A DNA stretch of 64,000 nucleotides, from assembly GCF_043194295.1 (NCBI RefSeq), contig NZ_JBAFVK010000009.1; one strand, 5' to 3'. How positions within the stretch are numbered: the stretch's first letter is position 1; each line of letters opens with the position of its first letter. Source of the DNA: Xanthobacter autotrophicus (GTDB taxonomy: Bacteria; Pseudomonadota; Alphaproteobacteria; Rhizobiales; Xanthobacteraceae). The translations under genes and the position numbers were made by a program. Positions 32,621-41,430 of the stretch are shown piece after piece. A model generated the notes under the pieces. The model was not told the DNA's origin, did not search any database, and was given only the letters and a program-made list of their open reading frames with translations.

Positions 32621-34255
32621 ATGAGCCTCCAGACCCGCATTCCCGTTGTGCCCGTCCTGCCCGACAGCGCGCCCTTCACCGGCGAGCAGCGGGCGTGGCT
32701 GAACGGCTTCTTCGCCGCCATCCTCTCCGCCGATCAGGTCAGCGCTCCCACCGCCCTCTCGGCGGGCGACGCGGCGGCGCTGATGCCCGACATGCCCGCC
32801 CCGGCTGCGGAAGCAGAAGATGACGGCGCACCCTGGCACGACCCCGCCATGCCGCTGGCCGAGCGCATGGCGCTGGCGGAAGGCAAGGCCCTGCCCCGGC
32901 GCATGATGGCGGCCATGGCCCAGCAGGATTGCGGCCAGTGCGGCTATGTCTGCGAGACCTACGCCAAGGCGCTGGCCGATGGCGCCGAAAGCAAGCTCAA
33001 CCTCTGCGCCCCCGGCGGCAAGGAGACCCTGCGCATGCTGAAGCAACTGGCGGAGGAAACCACCACCCCGGCCGCCAAGCCGGCCGCCGCCCCCGCGCCC
33101 TCCGCCGCCGTCTCCTACGCCCACGAGCCCCACGCCCCGGCGGCCCTCGGCACCCGCGAAAATCCCGGCGAGGTGACCTTCCTCGGCCGCACCCGCCTCA
33201 ACAAGGACGGCTCCGAGAAGGAGACCTGGCACATTGAGTTCGACCTTGCCGGCTCGGGCATCGACTATGTGGCGGGCGACAGCTTCGGCGTGTTCCCGGT
33301 GAATGATCCGGACCTGGTGGCGGCGGTGCTCTCAGCGCTCCACGCCCCCCCGGATTTCCCCATCGCCGACAAGACGCTCGGCGAGGTGCTCTCGCGCGAG
33401 GTGTGCCTGAAATCGGCCCCCGACGCGCTGTTCACCCTCATCTCCTACATCACCGGCGGCGAGCGCAAGGCCAAGGCCCGCGCGCTGGCCTCCGGCGAGG
33501 ACCCGGACGGCGATGCGGCCACCCTCGACGTGCTGGCGGCGCTGGAGAAATTCCCCGGCATCCGTCCCGATCCGGAGGCTCTGGTGGAGTGCCTGGAGCC
33601 GCTTCAGCCCCGGCTTTATTCCATCTCCTCCAGCCCCACGGCGACCCCCGGCAAGCTCACCCTGACGGTGGACGCGGTGCGCTACGAGCAGACCGGGCGC
33701 ACCCGGCTCGGCGTTGCCTCCACCTTCCTCGGCGGCCGCATCGCGGCGGGCACGCGCATGAAGGCCTATATCCAGAAGGCCCACGGCTTCGCCTTGCCGG
33801 CCGACCTCTCCAAGGATGTGATCATGGTGGGGCCGGGCACCGGCATCGCCCCGTTCCGCTCGTTCCTGCATGAGCGGCTCGCCACCAAGGCGCCGGGACG
33901 CAACTGGCTGTTCTTCGGCCACCAGAAGCGCGACACGGACTTTTTCTACGAGGACGAGCTGAGCGGCCTTCAGGCCTGCGGCACCCTCACCCGGCTCGAC
34001 ACCGCATGGTCCCGGGACGGCGCCGGCAAGGTCTATGTGCAGGACAAGATCCGCGCGGCAGGGCCCGAATTGTGGGCGTGGCTTGCGGCCGGCGCGCACT
34101 TCTACATCTGCGGCGATGCCAAGCGCATGGCCAAGGACGTGGAAGCCGCCATGGTCGCCGTCGCGGCGGAGCATGGCGGCCTCTCGGCGGAGGCGGCGGC
34201 CCGCTTCGTGGCGGACCTGAAGACCGCCGGCCGCTACCAGGCCGACGTATACTGA
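32621..34255 (+). CDS. Fe-S/FAD/NADPH reductase (CysJ-like, flavodoxin domain replaced)
   Basis: A 544-residue protein. Residues about 185-544 match the FAD- and NADPH-binding parts of CysJ: RLYSISSSPTATPGKLTLTV (FAD), GVASTFLGG, VGPGTGIAPFRSFLHER (NADPH) and HFYICGDAKRMAKDVEAAM, ending in Y. The N-terminal flavodoxin (FMN) domain of CysJ is absent; instead there is a C-x2-C-x3-C-x17-C motif (Cys104, 107, 111, 129; DCGQCGYVC...NLCAPGG) that looks like an iron-sulfur site. Placed between nirA and nasC, it probably passes NADPH electrons to one of them. Start at 32621 fits (MSLQTRIP). Confidence 0.82.
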   Translation: MSLQTRIPVVPVLPDSAPFTGEQRAWLNGFFAAILSADQVSAPTALSAGDAAALMPDMPAPAAEAEDDGAPWHDPAMPLAERMALAEGKALPRRMMAAMAQQDCGQCGYVCETYAKALADGAESKLNLCAPGGKETLRMLKQLAEETTTPAAKPAAAPAPSAAVSYAHEPHAPAALGTRENPGEVTFLGRTRLNKDGSEKETWHIEFDLAGSGIDYVAGDSFGVFPVNDPDLVAAVLSALHAPPDFPIADKTLGEVLSREVCLKSAPDALFTLISYITGGERKAKARALASGEDPDGDAATLDVLAALEKFPGIRPDPEALVECLEPLQPRLYSISSSPTATPGKLTLTVDAVRYEQTGRTRLGVASTFLGGRIAAGTRMKAYIQKAHGFALPADLSKDVIMVGPGTGIAPFRSFLHERLATKAPGRNWLFFGHQKRDTDFFYEDELSGLQACGTLTRLDTAWSRDGAGKVYVQDKIRAAGPELWAWLAAGAHFYICGDAKRMAKDVEAAMVAVAAEHGGLSAEAAARFVADLKTAGRYQADVY

Positions 34256-34287
34256 CCCCGGACAGCCTCAGGCAGGATCGGCCCCCC

Positions 34288-36966
34288 ATGAACGCGCCTC
34301 TCGCCTCGCCCCCCTCGGTGAAGACCACCTGCCCCTATTGCGGCGTCGGCTGCGGGGTGAAGGCGACGCCGGACGGCCTCGGCGGCGCCCTGGTGGAGGG
34401 CGATGCCGCCCACCCCGCCAATCTCGGCCGGCTGTGCTCCAAGGGCGCGGCGCTGGGGGAGACGGTGGGGCTCGACACCCGCCTGCTCCATCCCCTGGTG
34501 CGCGGGGCAGACGGAGCGCTCACCGGCGCGACGTGGGACACCGCCCTCGACCGCATCGCCGACGGGCTGAAGAGCGTGCGCGACGCCCACGGTCCGGGGG
34601 CCATCGCCTTCTATCTCTCCGGCCAGTTGCTGACCGAGGATTATTACGCCGCCAACAAGCTGGCCAAGGGCTTCCTCGGCACCGCCCACGTGGATACCAA
34701 TTCGCGCCTGTGCATGTCGTCCTCCGTGGCCGGGCACAAGCGCGGCTTCGGCTCGGACACGGTGCCGGGGTCCTATGAGGACCTGGAGGCGGCGGACCTC
34801 ATCGTGCTGGTGGGCTCCAACACCGCCTGGTGCCATCCGGTGCTGTTCCGCCGCATGGAGGCGGCACGCAAGGCGCGGGGCACGAAATTCATCGTCATCG
34901 ATCCCCGCCGCACCGAGACGGCGGCGGAAGCCGACCTGCATTTGCCCCTCGCCCACGGCACCGACGCCCTGCTGTTTTCCGGGCTGCTCGCCCATCTGGC
35001 GCAAAGCCCGGCCTTCGACGCGACCTATGTGCGCGACCACACCACCGGCTTCGACACCGCGCTCGCCCACGCCCGCGCCGTGACCCCCGACGCCGAGGCC
35101 ACCGCCCGCGCCTGTGGCCTCGACGTGGAAGACGTAGCGCGCTTCTTTGCCCTGTTCGCGGACACCGCGCGCACCGTGACCTGCTATTCGCAGGGGGTGA
35201 ACCAGTCGATGGCGGGGACCGACAAGGTCAATGCCATCCTCAACTGCCATTTCGCCACCGGCCGCATGGGCCGCGAGGGCATGGGGCCGTTCTCGCTGAC
35301 CGGCCAGCCCAATGCCATGGGCGGGCGCGAGGTGGGCGGGCTCGCCAACCAGCTGGCGGCCCACATGGGCTTTTCGCCGGAGGAGGTGGACCGTGTGCGC
35401 CGCTTCTGGGATGCGCCCCATATGGCCACCCGCGAGGGCCACAAGGCGGTGGACCTGTTCGCCGCCATCGGCCGGGGCGAGATCAAGGCGCTGTGGATCA
35501 TGGGCACCAACCCGGCCGTCAGCCTGCCCGAGGCGGACGGCGTGCGCGCGGCATTGAAGGGCCTCGACCTGTTCGTGCTGTCGGAGAACGTGGCCGTCAA
35601 CGACACCGCCCAATGCGCCCCCCACGTGATGCTCCCCGCCGCCGCCTGGGGCGAGAAGGACGGCACCGTCACCAATTCCGAGCGGCGCATTTCCCGCCAG
35701 CGGCCCTTCCTCGCCCCGCCCGGCGCGGTGAAGCCCAATTGGTGGGCGCTGGCGCAGGTGGCGGCGCGCCTCGGCTTCGGCCCGGCCTTCGCCTGGCGCG
35801 GGCCGGCGGACATCTTCCGCGAGCACGCGGCGCTCTCCGGCTTCGAGAATGCCGGCACCCGCGATTTCGACATCTCCGCCTTCGCCGACCTGTCGGATGC
35901 GGCCTATCAGGATTTCAACCCGGTACAGTGGCCGGCCCCGCACGGACGGCCCGAAGGCACCCAGCGGCTGTTCGCGGACGGCTGCTATTTCACCGCCGAC
36001 CGGCGCGCCCGCTTCATGGCGCCTGCCCCAGTGGAAGCGGCGCGGGGGAGCGACGCCTTCCCCTTCCTGCTCAACACCGGCCGCATCCGCGACCAGTGGC
36101 ACACCATGACCCGCACCGGCCTCTCCCCCCGGTTGGGCTCGCACATCCTGGCGCCGTTCGTGGCCGTGCATCCGGACGATGCGGCGCCCCTCAGCCTTGC
36201 GGACGGCGCGTTGGCGCGGGTGGCGAGCGCCCATGGCGCGGCGGTGCTGGAGGTGAGGATCGATGCCGGGCAAAAGCGCGGCACCCTGTTCGCGCCCATC
36301 CACTGGAGCTCCGCCACCTCGTCCCACGGGCGGGTCGGCCCGCTGGTGCATGCGGTGACCGATCCCCTCTCCGGCCAGCCCGATTCCAAGGCGACCCCGG
36401 CCACCCTCGCGCCTTATGCCGCGCCGTTCGAGGGCTTCGTGCTGTCGCGGCGTCCGCTTCAGATGCCGCAAGGCCTGTGGTGGGCGCGTGCGGCGCTGGA
36501 GGGCGGTTTTGGCTGGCGCATGGCCGGCAGCCTCGGGCCGGACGACTGGGCGCAGTGGGTGAAGGCGGAAGGTCCTGCCGACGTGGCGGAGCTGGTGGAC
36601 GCACCGTCCGGCCTCTACCGGGCTGCCGCCTTCGATGGGGACGGGCGGCTGGATTTCGCGGTGTTCGTGGGCACGGCGGGCCGGCGCGTGGCGTGGGATG
36701 CGCTGAAGGGCCTGCTTGCGGAAGACACCGTCTCCGCCGCTGACCGGCGCACCCTGCTGGCGGGCCGGCGGGCGGGGGCTGCGGCCGCGTGCGGGCCGCT
36801 GGTGTGCGCCTGCTTCAGCGTGCCACGCGACGCCATCACAGGCGCCATCCGCGCCGGCGCGCACGATGCGGCCATGGTGGGGGAAAAGCTCAAGGCCGGC
36901 ACGAACTGCGGCTCGTGCCTGCCCGAGATCCGCCGCCTCCTCGCGGAGACGACGGTACCGGCCTGA
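34288..36966 (+). CDS. nasC: Assimilatory nitrate reductase catalytic subunit
   Basis: An 892-residue molybdopterin enzyme. Cys15, Cys18, Cys22 and Cys50 (CPYCGVGC...LCSKG) bind the N-terminal [4Fe-4S]; the bis-MGD regions include TNSRLCMSSSVAGHKRGFG (active-site region), GTNPAVSLPEADGV and NTGRIRDQWHTMTRTG. The C-terminus adds a BFD-like [2Fe-2S] domain with Cys839, Cys841, Cys874 and Cys877. This layout is that of cytoplasmic NasA/NasC, which reduces nitrate to nitrite. Last gene of the operon. Name follows the Bradyrhizobium usage. Confidence 0.93.
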   Translation: MNAPLASPPSVKTTCPYCGVGCGVKATPDGLGGALVEGDAAHPANLGRLCSKGAALGETVGLDTRLLHPLVRGADGALTGATWDTALDRIADGLKSVRDAHGPGAIAFYLSGQLLTEDYYAANKLAKGFLGTAHVDTNSRLCMSSSVAGHKRGFGSDTVPGSYEDLEAADLIVLVGSNTAWCHPVLFRRMEAARKARGTKFIVIDPRRTETAAEADLHLPLAHGTDALLFSGLLAHLAQSPAFDATYVRDHTTGFDTALAHARAVTPDAEATARACGLDVEDVARFFALFADTARTVTCYSQGVNQSMAGTDKVNAILNCHFATGRMGREGMGPFSLTGQPNAMGGREVGGLANQLAAHMGFSPEEVDRVRRFWDAPHMATREGHKAVDLFAAIGRGEIKALWIMGTNPAVSLPEADGVRAALKGLDLFVLSENVAVNDTAQCAPHVMLPAAAWGEKDGTVTNSERRISRQRPFLAPPGAVKPNWWALAQVAARLGFGPAFAWRGPADIFREHAALSGFENAGTRDFDISAFADLSDAAYQDFNPVQWPAPHGRPEGTQRLFADGCYFTADRRARFMAPAPVEAARGSDAFPFLLNTGRIRDQWHTMTRTGLSPRLGSHILAPFVAVHPDDAAPLSLADGALARVASAHGAAVLEVRIDAGQKRGTLFAPIHWSSATSSHGRVGPLVHAVTDPLSGQPDSKATPATLAPYAAPFEGFVLSRRPLQMPQGLWWARAALEGGFGWRMAGSLGPDDWAQWVKAEGPADVAELVDAPSGLYRAAAFDGDGRLDFAVFVGTAGRRVAWDALKGLLAEDTVSAADRRTLLAGRRAGAAAACGPLVCACFSVPRDAITGAIRAGAHDAAMVGEKLKAGTNCGSCLPEIRRLLAETTVPA

Positions 36967-37000
36967 GGGCAGGTCTTCCCCGCCCCCGGGAAGGAAAGCC

Positions 37001-37543
37001 TCAGCCTTCCTTGCCTTCGGCCTTGGCGCGCTCGATGCCTTCGAGGATCATTTTGTGGGCTTCGGCGGCATCGCCCCAGCGCACGATCTTGACCCACTTG
37101 TTGGGTTCCAGATCCTTGTAATGCTCGAAGAAGTGCTCGATCTGCTGGAGCGTGATGTCCGGCAGGTCGGAATAATTGCTGACCTTGTCGTAGCGCTTGG
37201 TGAGCTTGGACGAGGGCACGGCGATGATCTTCTCGTCGAGACCGCCTTCGTCCTCCATCAGCAGGACGCCTACGGGGCGCGCGCTGATCACGGCGCCGGG
37301 CACGATGGCGCGCGTATTGGCCACCAGAACGTCGCAGGGATCACCGTCACCCGACAAGGTGTGCGGAATGAAACCGTAGTTCCCCGGGTACCGCATGGCG
37401 GTATAAAGGAAACGATCGACGAAGAGCGTGCCGGCAGCCTTGTCCATTTCGTATTTAATGGGCTCGCCGCCGATGGGCACCTCGATCACGACGTTCACAT
37501 CGTGGGGCGGATTCTTGCCGATCGGGATCGCATCGATGCGCAT
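37001..37543 (-). CDS. ppa: Inorganic pyrophosphatase
   Basis: A 180-residue family I pyrophosphatase. VVIEVPIGGEPIKYEMDK, YPGNYGFIPHTLSGDGDPCDVLV (metal-binding aspartates DGDPCDV) and KIIAVPSSKL are the family signature. Soluble cytoplasmic enzyme; length typical of bacteria. Convergent with nasC, whose stop is 35 bases away; no clear terminator is visible between them. Confidence 0.97.
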   Translation of the reverse strand: MRIDAIPIGKNPPHDVNVVIEVPIGGEPIKYEMDKAAGTLFVDRFLYTAMRYPGNYGFIPHTLSGDGDPCDVLVANTRAIVPGAVISARPVGVLLMEDEGGLDEKIIAVPSSKLTKRYDKVSNYSDLPDITLQQIEHFFEHYKDLEPNKWVKIVRWGDAAEAHKMILEGIERAKAEGKEG

Positions 37544-37595
37544 ATGACACTCGCTGGAAGGCTACGGTCCGCGCAGGCGGTTGCCCACGCGGACG

Positions 37596-38105
37596 CTACC
37601 GCTGCCAAGCGAACGCGATCTTGTCCAGCGTTTTCGATCCGAACTGCTCCGTGGAGGATGCGACCGGTTGCCCCCCCAAGGCCCGATAGAAGCCCACCGC
37701 ATTCTCGTTTTCGGCGAGCGCCCAGACCACCAAACCATCGAGCCTTGCAAGACTTAGGTCCCGGCGGGCCGCCGAAAACAGCCGCTGGCCAAAACCGAGG
37801 CCCTGATACAAAGGTTGTAGGTAGATTTCATAGATCTCGCCGCCATAGGGCAGGCTCTTGGCGCGGTTGCCACCGTAATTCACATAGCCGGCGAGATCAT
37901 CGCCCACCAGCAGCACGGAGAGCCGGCTACCGCGCCGGATCGCGGCATCCCACCAACGCGGCCCGCGCCGCTCCACCATGCGCTCAAGCTCGACGCCGGG
38001 GATGAGGCCACGGTAGGCCGTGCGCCAAGCCGCGTCGTGAACCGCCGCGATCGCCTTGGCGTCGGCCGGCTTGGCCCTGCGGATTTCGATGAGGCCCGTG
38101 CTCAT
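37596..38105 (-). CDS. GNAT family N-acetyltransferase
   Basis: A 169-residue acetyltransferase. IRRAKPADAKAIAAVHDAAWRTAYRGLIP at the N-terminus and EIYLQPLYQGLGFGQRLFSAARR (motif A, Q-x-x-G-x-G) near residue 95 are clear. RGPRWWDAAIRRG and ENENAVGFYRALGG also fit. Substrate unknown. Upstream of ppa on the same strand, 52 bases away. Start at 38105 (MSTGLIEI). Confidence 0.85.
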   Translation of the reverse strand: MSTGLIEIRRAKPADAKAIAAVHDAAWRTAYRGLIPGVELERMVERRGPRWWDAAIRRGSRLSVLLVGDDLAGYVNYGGNRAKSLPYGGEIYEIYLQPLYQGLGFGQRLFSAARRDLSLARLDGLVVWALAENENAVGFYRALGGQPVASSTEQFGSKTLDKIAFAWQR

Positions 38106-38427
38106 GACGTGATGGAAGCATTCCCCGCGCCCGGCTTCAAGGGGCAATGGCGCGCAGGGCCACGGTACCACCCGGCCGGCTGGGGACGGCGGGGGTGGGG
38201 GCGGGCCTGATTGGCGAGCCACACCTACCTGCCCAAACCGCCGCAGCTCCCTCCCCCGCAAGCGGCAGAGGGAGCTGCGGCGGTACTCAATCGGAAAGCG
38301 GGCCTCACCCCAGCGCTCCCATCCGACACACCCCCGCACCGAGGGGCGTGCAATCTTGTGCGATCCCGCCTAAATGGGATTGGCCGGGCGCGCAGCCCGC
38401 AGACGCAAGGGAGCCGAGCGCCCACCC
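38106..38427. repeat. 322-base intergenic region with a large REP-like palindrome (copy 4)
   Basis: No gene is supported here. The middle holds a perfect 16-bp inverted repeat, CCGCCGCAGCTCCCTC at 38238-38253 and GAGGGAGCTGCGGCGG at 38268-38283, around the REP-like centre CCCGCAAGCGGCA. It lies between divergently transcribed genes, so the region also holds their promoters. Confidence 0.7.
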
Positions 38428-38745
38428 ATGATCCGCTTCCTGTTCCGCTTCATCGGATTCTGGCTTGTGGCCGGGGGCTTCGTCGCCCTCATTGTGGATG
38501 GCACACGCTCCATCGCGGCCTCCGCACTGGTGTTCACCTCCACCGGCGATGCCTGGTTCGCGCTGTCGCCCGGCACGCTGGAGCAGGCGGAACGATCCGG
38601 TCGCACCGGCCTGCCGCTCATCTGGAACAGCGCCATCCTACCGCTTCTGTCCCTGCCAGCCTTCCTGCTGCTTGTGGTGGTGGGGCTCATCCTGCTCGCC
38701 CTCGGCCGGGTGCGCGAGCGCTCGCGCTTTGAAGTTTCACGCTAA
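38428..38745 (+). CDS. Small membrane protein of unknown function
   Basis: A 105-residue protein with two hydrophobic helices (about 5-25, IGFWLVAGGFVALIVDGTRS; and about 72-92, LLSLPAFLLLVVVGLILLAL) and a Thr/Ser-rich loop (FTSTGDAWFALSPGTLEQA) between them, ending in a basic tail. Related short proteins are common in Hyphomicrobiales but no function can be assigned. Start at 38428; the frame is open further upstream but there is no supporting ribosome site. Confidence 0.65.
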   Translation: MIRFLFRFIGFWLVAGGFVALIVDGTRSIAASALVFTSTGDAWFALSPGTLEQAERSGRTGLPLIWNSAILPLLSLPAFLLLVVVGLILLALGRVRERSRFEVSR

Positions 38746-38793
38746 AGCGTTTTCGAGCGAAGTGGACACCGGTTCGCGTGAAGAAAGCGCGTC
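38744..38793. repeat. Dispersed repeat, copy A
   Basis: Contains GAGCGAAGTGGACACCGGTT then CGCGTGAAGAAAGCGCGTC. A near-identical sequence in reverse orientation is at 61017-61067. It starts at the stop codon of the small membrane protein. Confidence 0.8.
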
Positions 38794-38947
38794 ACCGCGG
38801 TAGAACGAGAGGAGCCCCCTCGCGGAAACGGCGGGCACATCCCATATTGGGGATCCGGCCCGGCTTGCCGCCGGCGCTTTCCTTCAAGCCCCATTCGCGC
38901 GCGACGGGTCCGATGCCCGGCGCGGCGCCCCCGCGAGGAGCCCCGCC

Positions 38948-39604
<657 letters not shown>

Positions 39605-39747
39605 TTTCTCAGGCACGGCAGCAGCACAGCTGTTCACACAGGGCACGGCGCAGGCCGTGCCCTGCTTCGTTTCAGCCCCCTGTTGCAAAGGCGGGCGCCG
39701 CGCGGTTCATTGGCCCTCCCCTTGATCGTGCCCAGGTTCGCCCCTCC

Positions 39748-40584
39748 TTGCCCGCTGCTCCCTCCCGCACCCTTCTCGCCCGTGGCCGCGCCCTCGCGCT
39801 CGGCCCGCGCACCCTTGTCATGGGCATCCTGAACGTGACGCCCGATTCCTTCTCCGACGGCGGCGCCAGCGCCGCGCCGGACAGCGCCCTCGCCAACGCC
39901 CGGCGGCTGGTGACCGAGGGCGCGGACCTGCTGGACGTGGGCGGCGAATCGACGCGGCCGGGCCACACCCCGGTGGAGGCGGAGGACGAATGGGCGCGCA
40001 TCGCCCCGGTGATCGCGCCGCTGGCCGCCGAGACCGGAGTGCCCATTTCCGTGGACACCTACAAGGCGTCTGTCGCGCGGCGGGCGCTGGAGGCGGGGGC
40101 GGTGATCGTCAACGACGTGTGGGGATTTTCCCGCGATCCCGACATGGCGAAAGTGGTGGCGGAGTACGACGCCGCAGCCGTCATCATGCACAACCGAACC
40201 GAAGTCGATGAAACCCTCGATATCGTCGCCGATATGCTGGACTTCTTCGAGAAAGCTCTCGATACGGCCGACAAGGCCGGCGTGAAGCGCGAGCGCCTGG
40301 TGCTCGACCCCGGCATCGGCTTCGGCAAGAGCTTCCCGCAGAACCTGTCCGCCATCCGCAGGCTTGAAGAGCTGCGCGTGCTGGGCCTGCCGATCCTGCT
40401 CGGCGCCTCGCGCAAGTCATTGATCGGAAAGGTGATCGAGACCATTCCGGCGGAACGCCTGCCGGGGACCATCGCCTCCAACGTCATCGCCATCATGGCC
40501 GGGGTGGAGATCATCCGTGTGCATGACGTGGCCGCCCATGTGCAGGCGGCGCGCGTCGCCGAGGCCATCCGGGACGCCTCGTGA
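39748..40584 (+). CDS. folP: Dihydropteroate synthase
   Basis: A folate-pathway enzyme joining p-aminobenzoate to the pterin pyrophosphate. LVMGILNVTPDSFSDGG, LLDVGGESTRPGHTP, LVLDPGIGFGKSF and ILLGASRKSLIG are all present. The frame is open back to 39544, inside msrA, but no good ATG exists before LVMGILN; a TTG at 39748 (giving PAAPSRTLLARGRALALGPRT) yields a normal 278-residue protein and is chosen with low certainty. It overlaps folK by 4 bases. folB, often between folP and folK, is missing here. Confidence 0.9.
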   Translation: MPAAPSRTLLARGRALALGPRTLVMGILNVTPDSFSDGGASAAPDSALANARRLVTEGADLLDVGGESTRPGHTPVEAEDEWARIAPVIAPLAAETGVPISVDTYKASVARRALEAGAVIVNDVWGFSRDPDMAKVVAEYDAAAVIMHNRTEVDETLDIVADMLDFFEKALDTADKAGVKRERLVLDPGIGFGKSFPQNLSAIRRLEELRVLGLPILLGASRKSLIGKVIETIPAERLPGTIASNVIAIMAGVEIIRVHDVAAHVQAARVAEAIRDAS

Positions 40585-41069
40585 CCAGCCGCACCGCCTA
40601 CCTGTGCCTGGGCTCCAACGTGGGCGACCGGGCCGCCACCATGGGGCTGGCGCTGGGTGTGCTGGCCCGCGCCGGGCTGACCATCGGCGCCCGCTCCTCG
40701 CTCTACGAGACGCCGCCCTGGGGGCCGATCCCGCAGGGGCCGTACCTCAACCAGGTGGTTGAAATCCAAAGCCCCGTCCCGCCCCGCAGCCTGCTGTTCC
40801 TGGCCCTTTCGGTGGAGCGGATGCTGGGGCGCGACCGGCCCCACGAGGTGCGCTTCGGGCCGCGCCGCATCGACATCGACATCCTGTTGTTCGCCAACGA
40901 AAATATCGCCGAGCCGGACCTGGAGATCCCGCATCCCCGGCTGCTGGAGCGCGCCTTTGCTCTGGTACCCCTGACCGAGATCGCGCCAGATATCGTGGTC
41001 GGCGGCGTGCGCGCGGCCGATGCGCTGGCGCCGCTGGATCGCAGCGGCATCGAGAAGGTAGACGCTTGA
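40581..41069 (+). CDS. folK: 2-amino-4-hydroxy-6-hydroxymethyldihydropteridine pyrophosphokinase
   Basis: A 162-residue HPPK that makes the pterin pyrophosphate used by FolP. YLCLGSNVGDRAA at the N-terminus and FGPRRIDIDILLFANE (metal-binding D-x-D) with IPHPRLLERAFALVPL are diagnostic. It begins with GTG at 40581, which overlaps the folP stop (GTGA), so translation is coupled. Confidence 0.95.
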   Translation: MTSRTAYLCLGSNVGDRAATMGLALGVLARAGLTIGARSSLYETPPWGPIPQGPYLNQVVEIQSPVPPRSLLFLALSVERMLGRDRPHEVRFGPRRIDIDILLFANENIAEPDLEIPHPRLLERAFALVPLTEIAPDIVVGGVRAADALAPLDRSGIEKVDA

Positions 41070-41078
41070 AAACGCATG

Positions 41079-41107
41079 AAAAAGCCCCGCGCCGGGTGGC
41101 GCGGGGC
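41079..41107 (-). terminator. Rho-independent terminator after csbD
   Basis: A perfect 10-bp stem GCCCCGCGCC / GGCGCGGGGC (41084-41107) with loop GGGT; read on the minus strand it is followed by five T (41083-41079). It ends the csbD transcript and starts 10 bases after the convergent folK stop. Confidence 0.9.
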
Positions 41108-41126
41108 GGTTCCGAAAGGTCCGCAA

Positions 41127-41333
41127 TCACATGGTGCGGATGTTGGTGGACCAGGTATCCACCTGGCGCTTCACCTCATCCTTGGCATAGCCGTAGCGCT
41201 CCTGCAGCTTGCCTTCGAGGATCTCGCGGTTGCCGTTGATTTCGGTCATGTCATCGTCGGTGAGCTTGCCCCACTGCGCCTTGAGATTGCCGGTCATCTG
41301 CTTCCAGTTGCCTTCAATGCGATCCCAGTTCAT
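41127..41333 (-). CDS. CsbD family stress protein
   Basis: A 68-residue CsbD-like protein: MNWDRIEGNWKQMTGNLKAQWGKLTDDDM, GNREILEGKLQERYGYAKDE. These small hydrophilic proteins are general-stress-induced in bacteria; molecular role is unknown. The start at 41333 is supported by GGAGG eight bases upstream, within the longer frame that opens at 41348. An EcfG-type promoter lies upstream at 41371-41396 and a terminator follows, so this is a monocistronic stress gene. Confidence 0.92.
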   Translation of the reverse strand: MNWDRIEGNWKQMTGNLKAQWGKLTDDDMTEINGNREILEGKLQERYGYAKDEVKRQVDTWSTNIRTM

Positions 41334-41370
41334 GCGTTCGTCCTCCATAGGAGTGGAATGATGCTGGAAG

Positions 41371-41396
41371 AACGTTCACGCTGACGCACAGGTTCC
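41371..41396 (-). promoter_or_regulatory. EcfG-type general stress promoter of csbD
   Basis: On the minus strand GGAAC, 17 bases, CGTT: an exact match to the alphaproteobacterial EcfG consensus GGAAC-N16/17-CGTT. It ends 38 bases before the csbD start codon, which is a normal distance. CsbD genes are well-known members of this regulon. Confidence 0.82.
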
Positions 41397-41430
41397 GGAT
41401 TAAAACTTTTGCGGAACGGGGGAACCAAAC

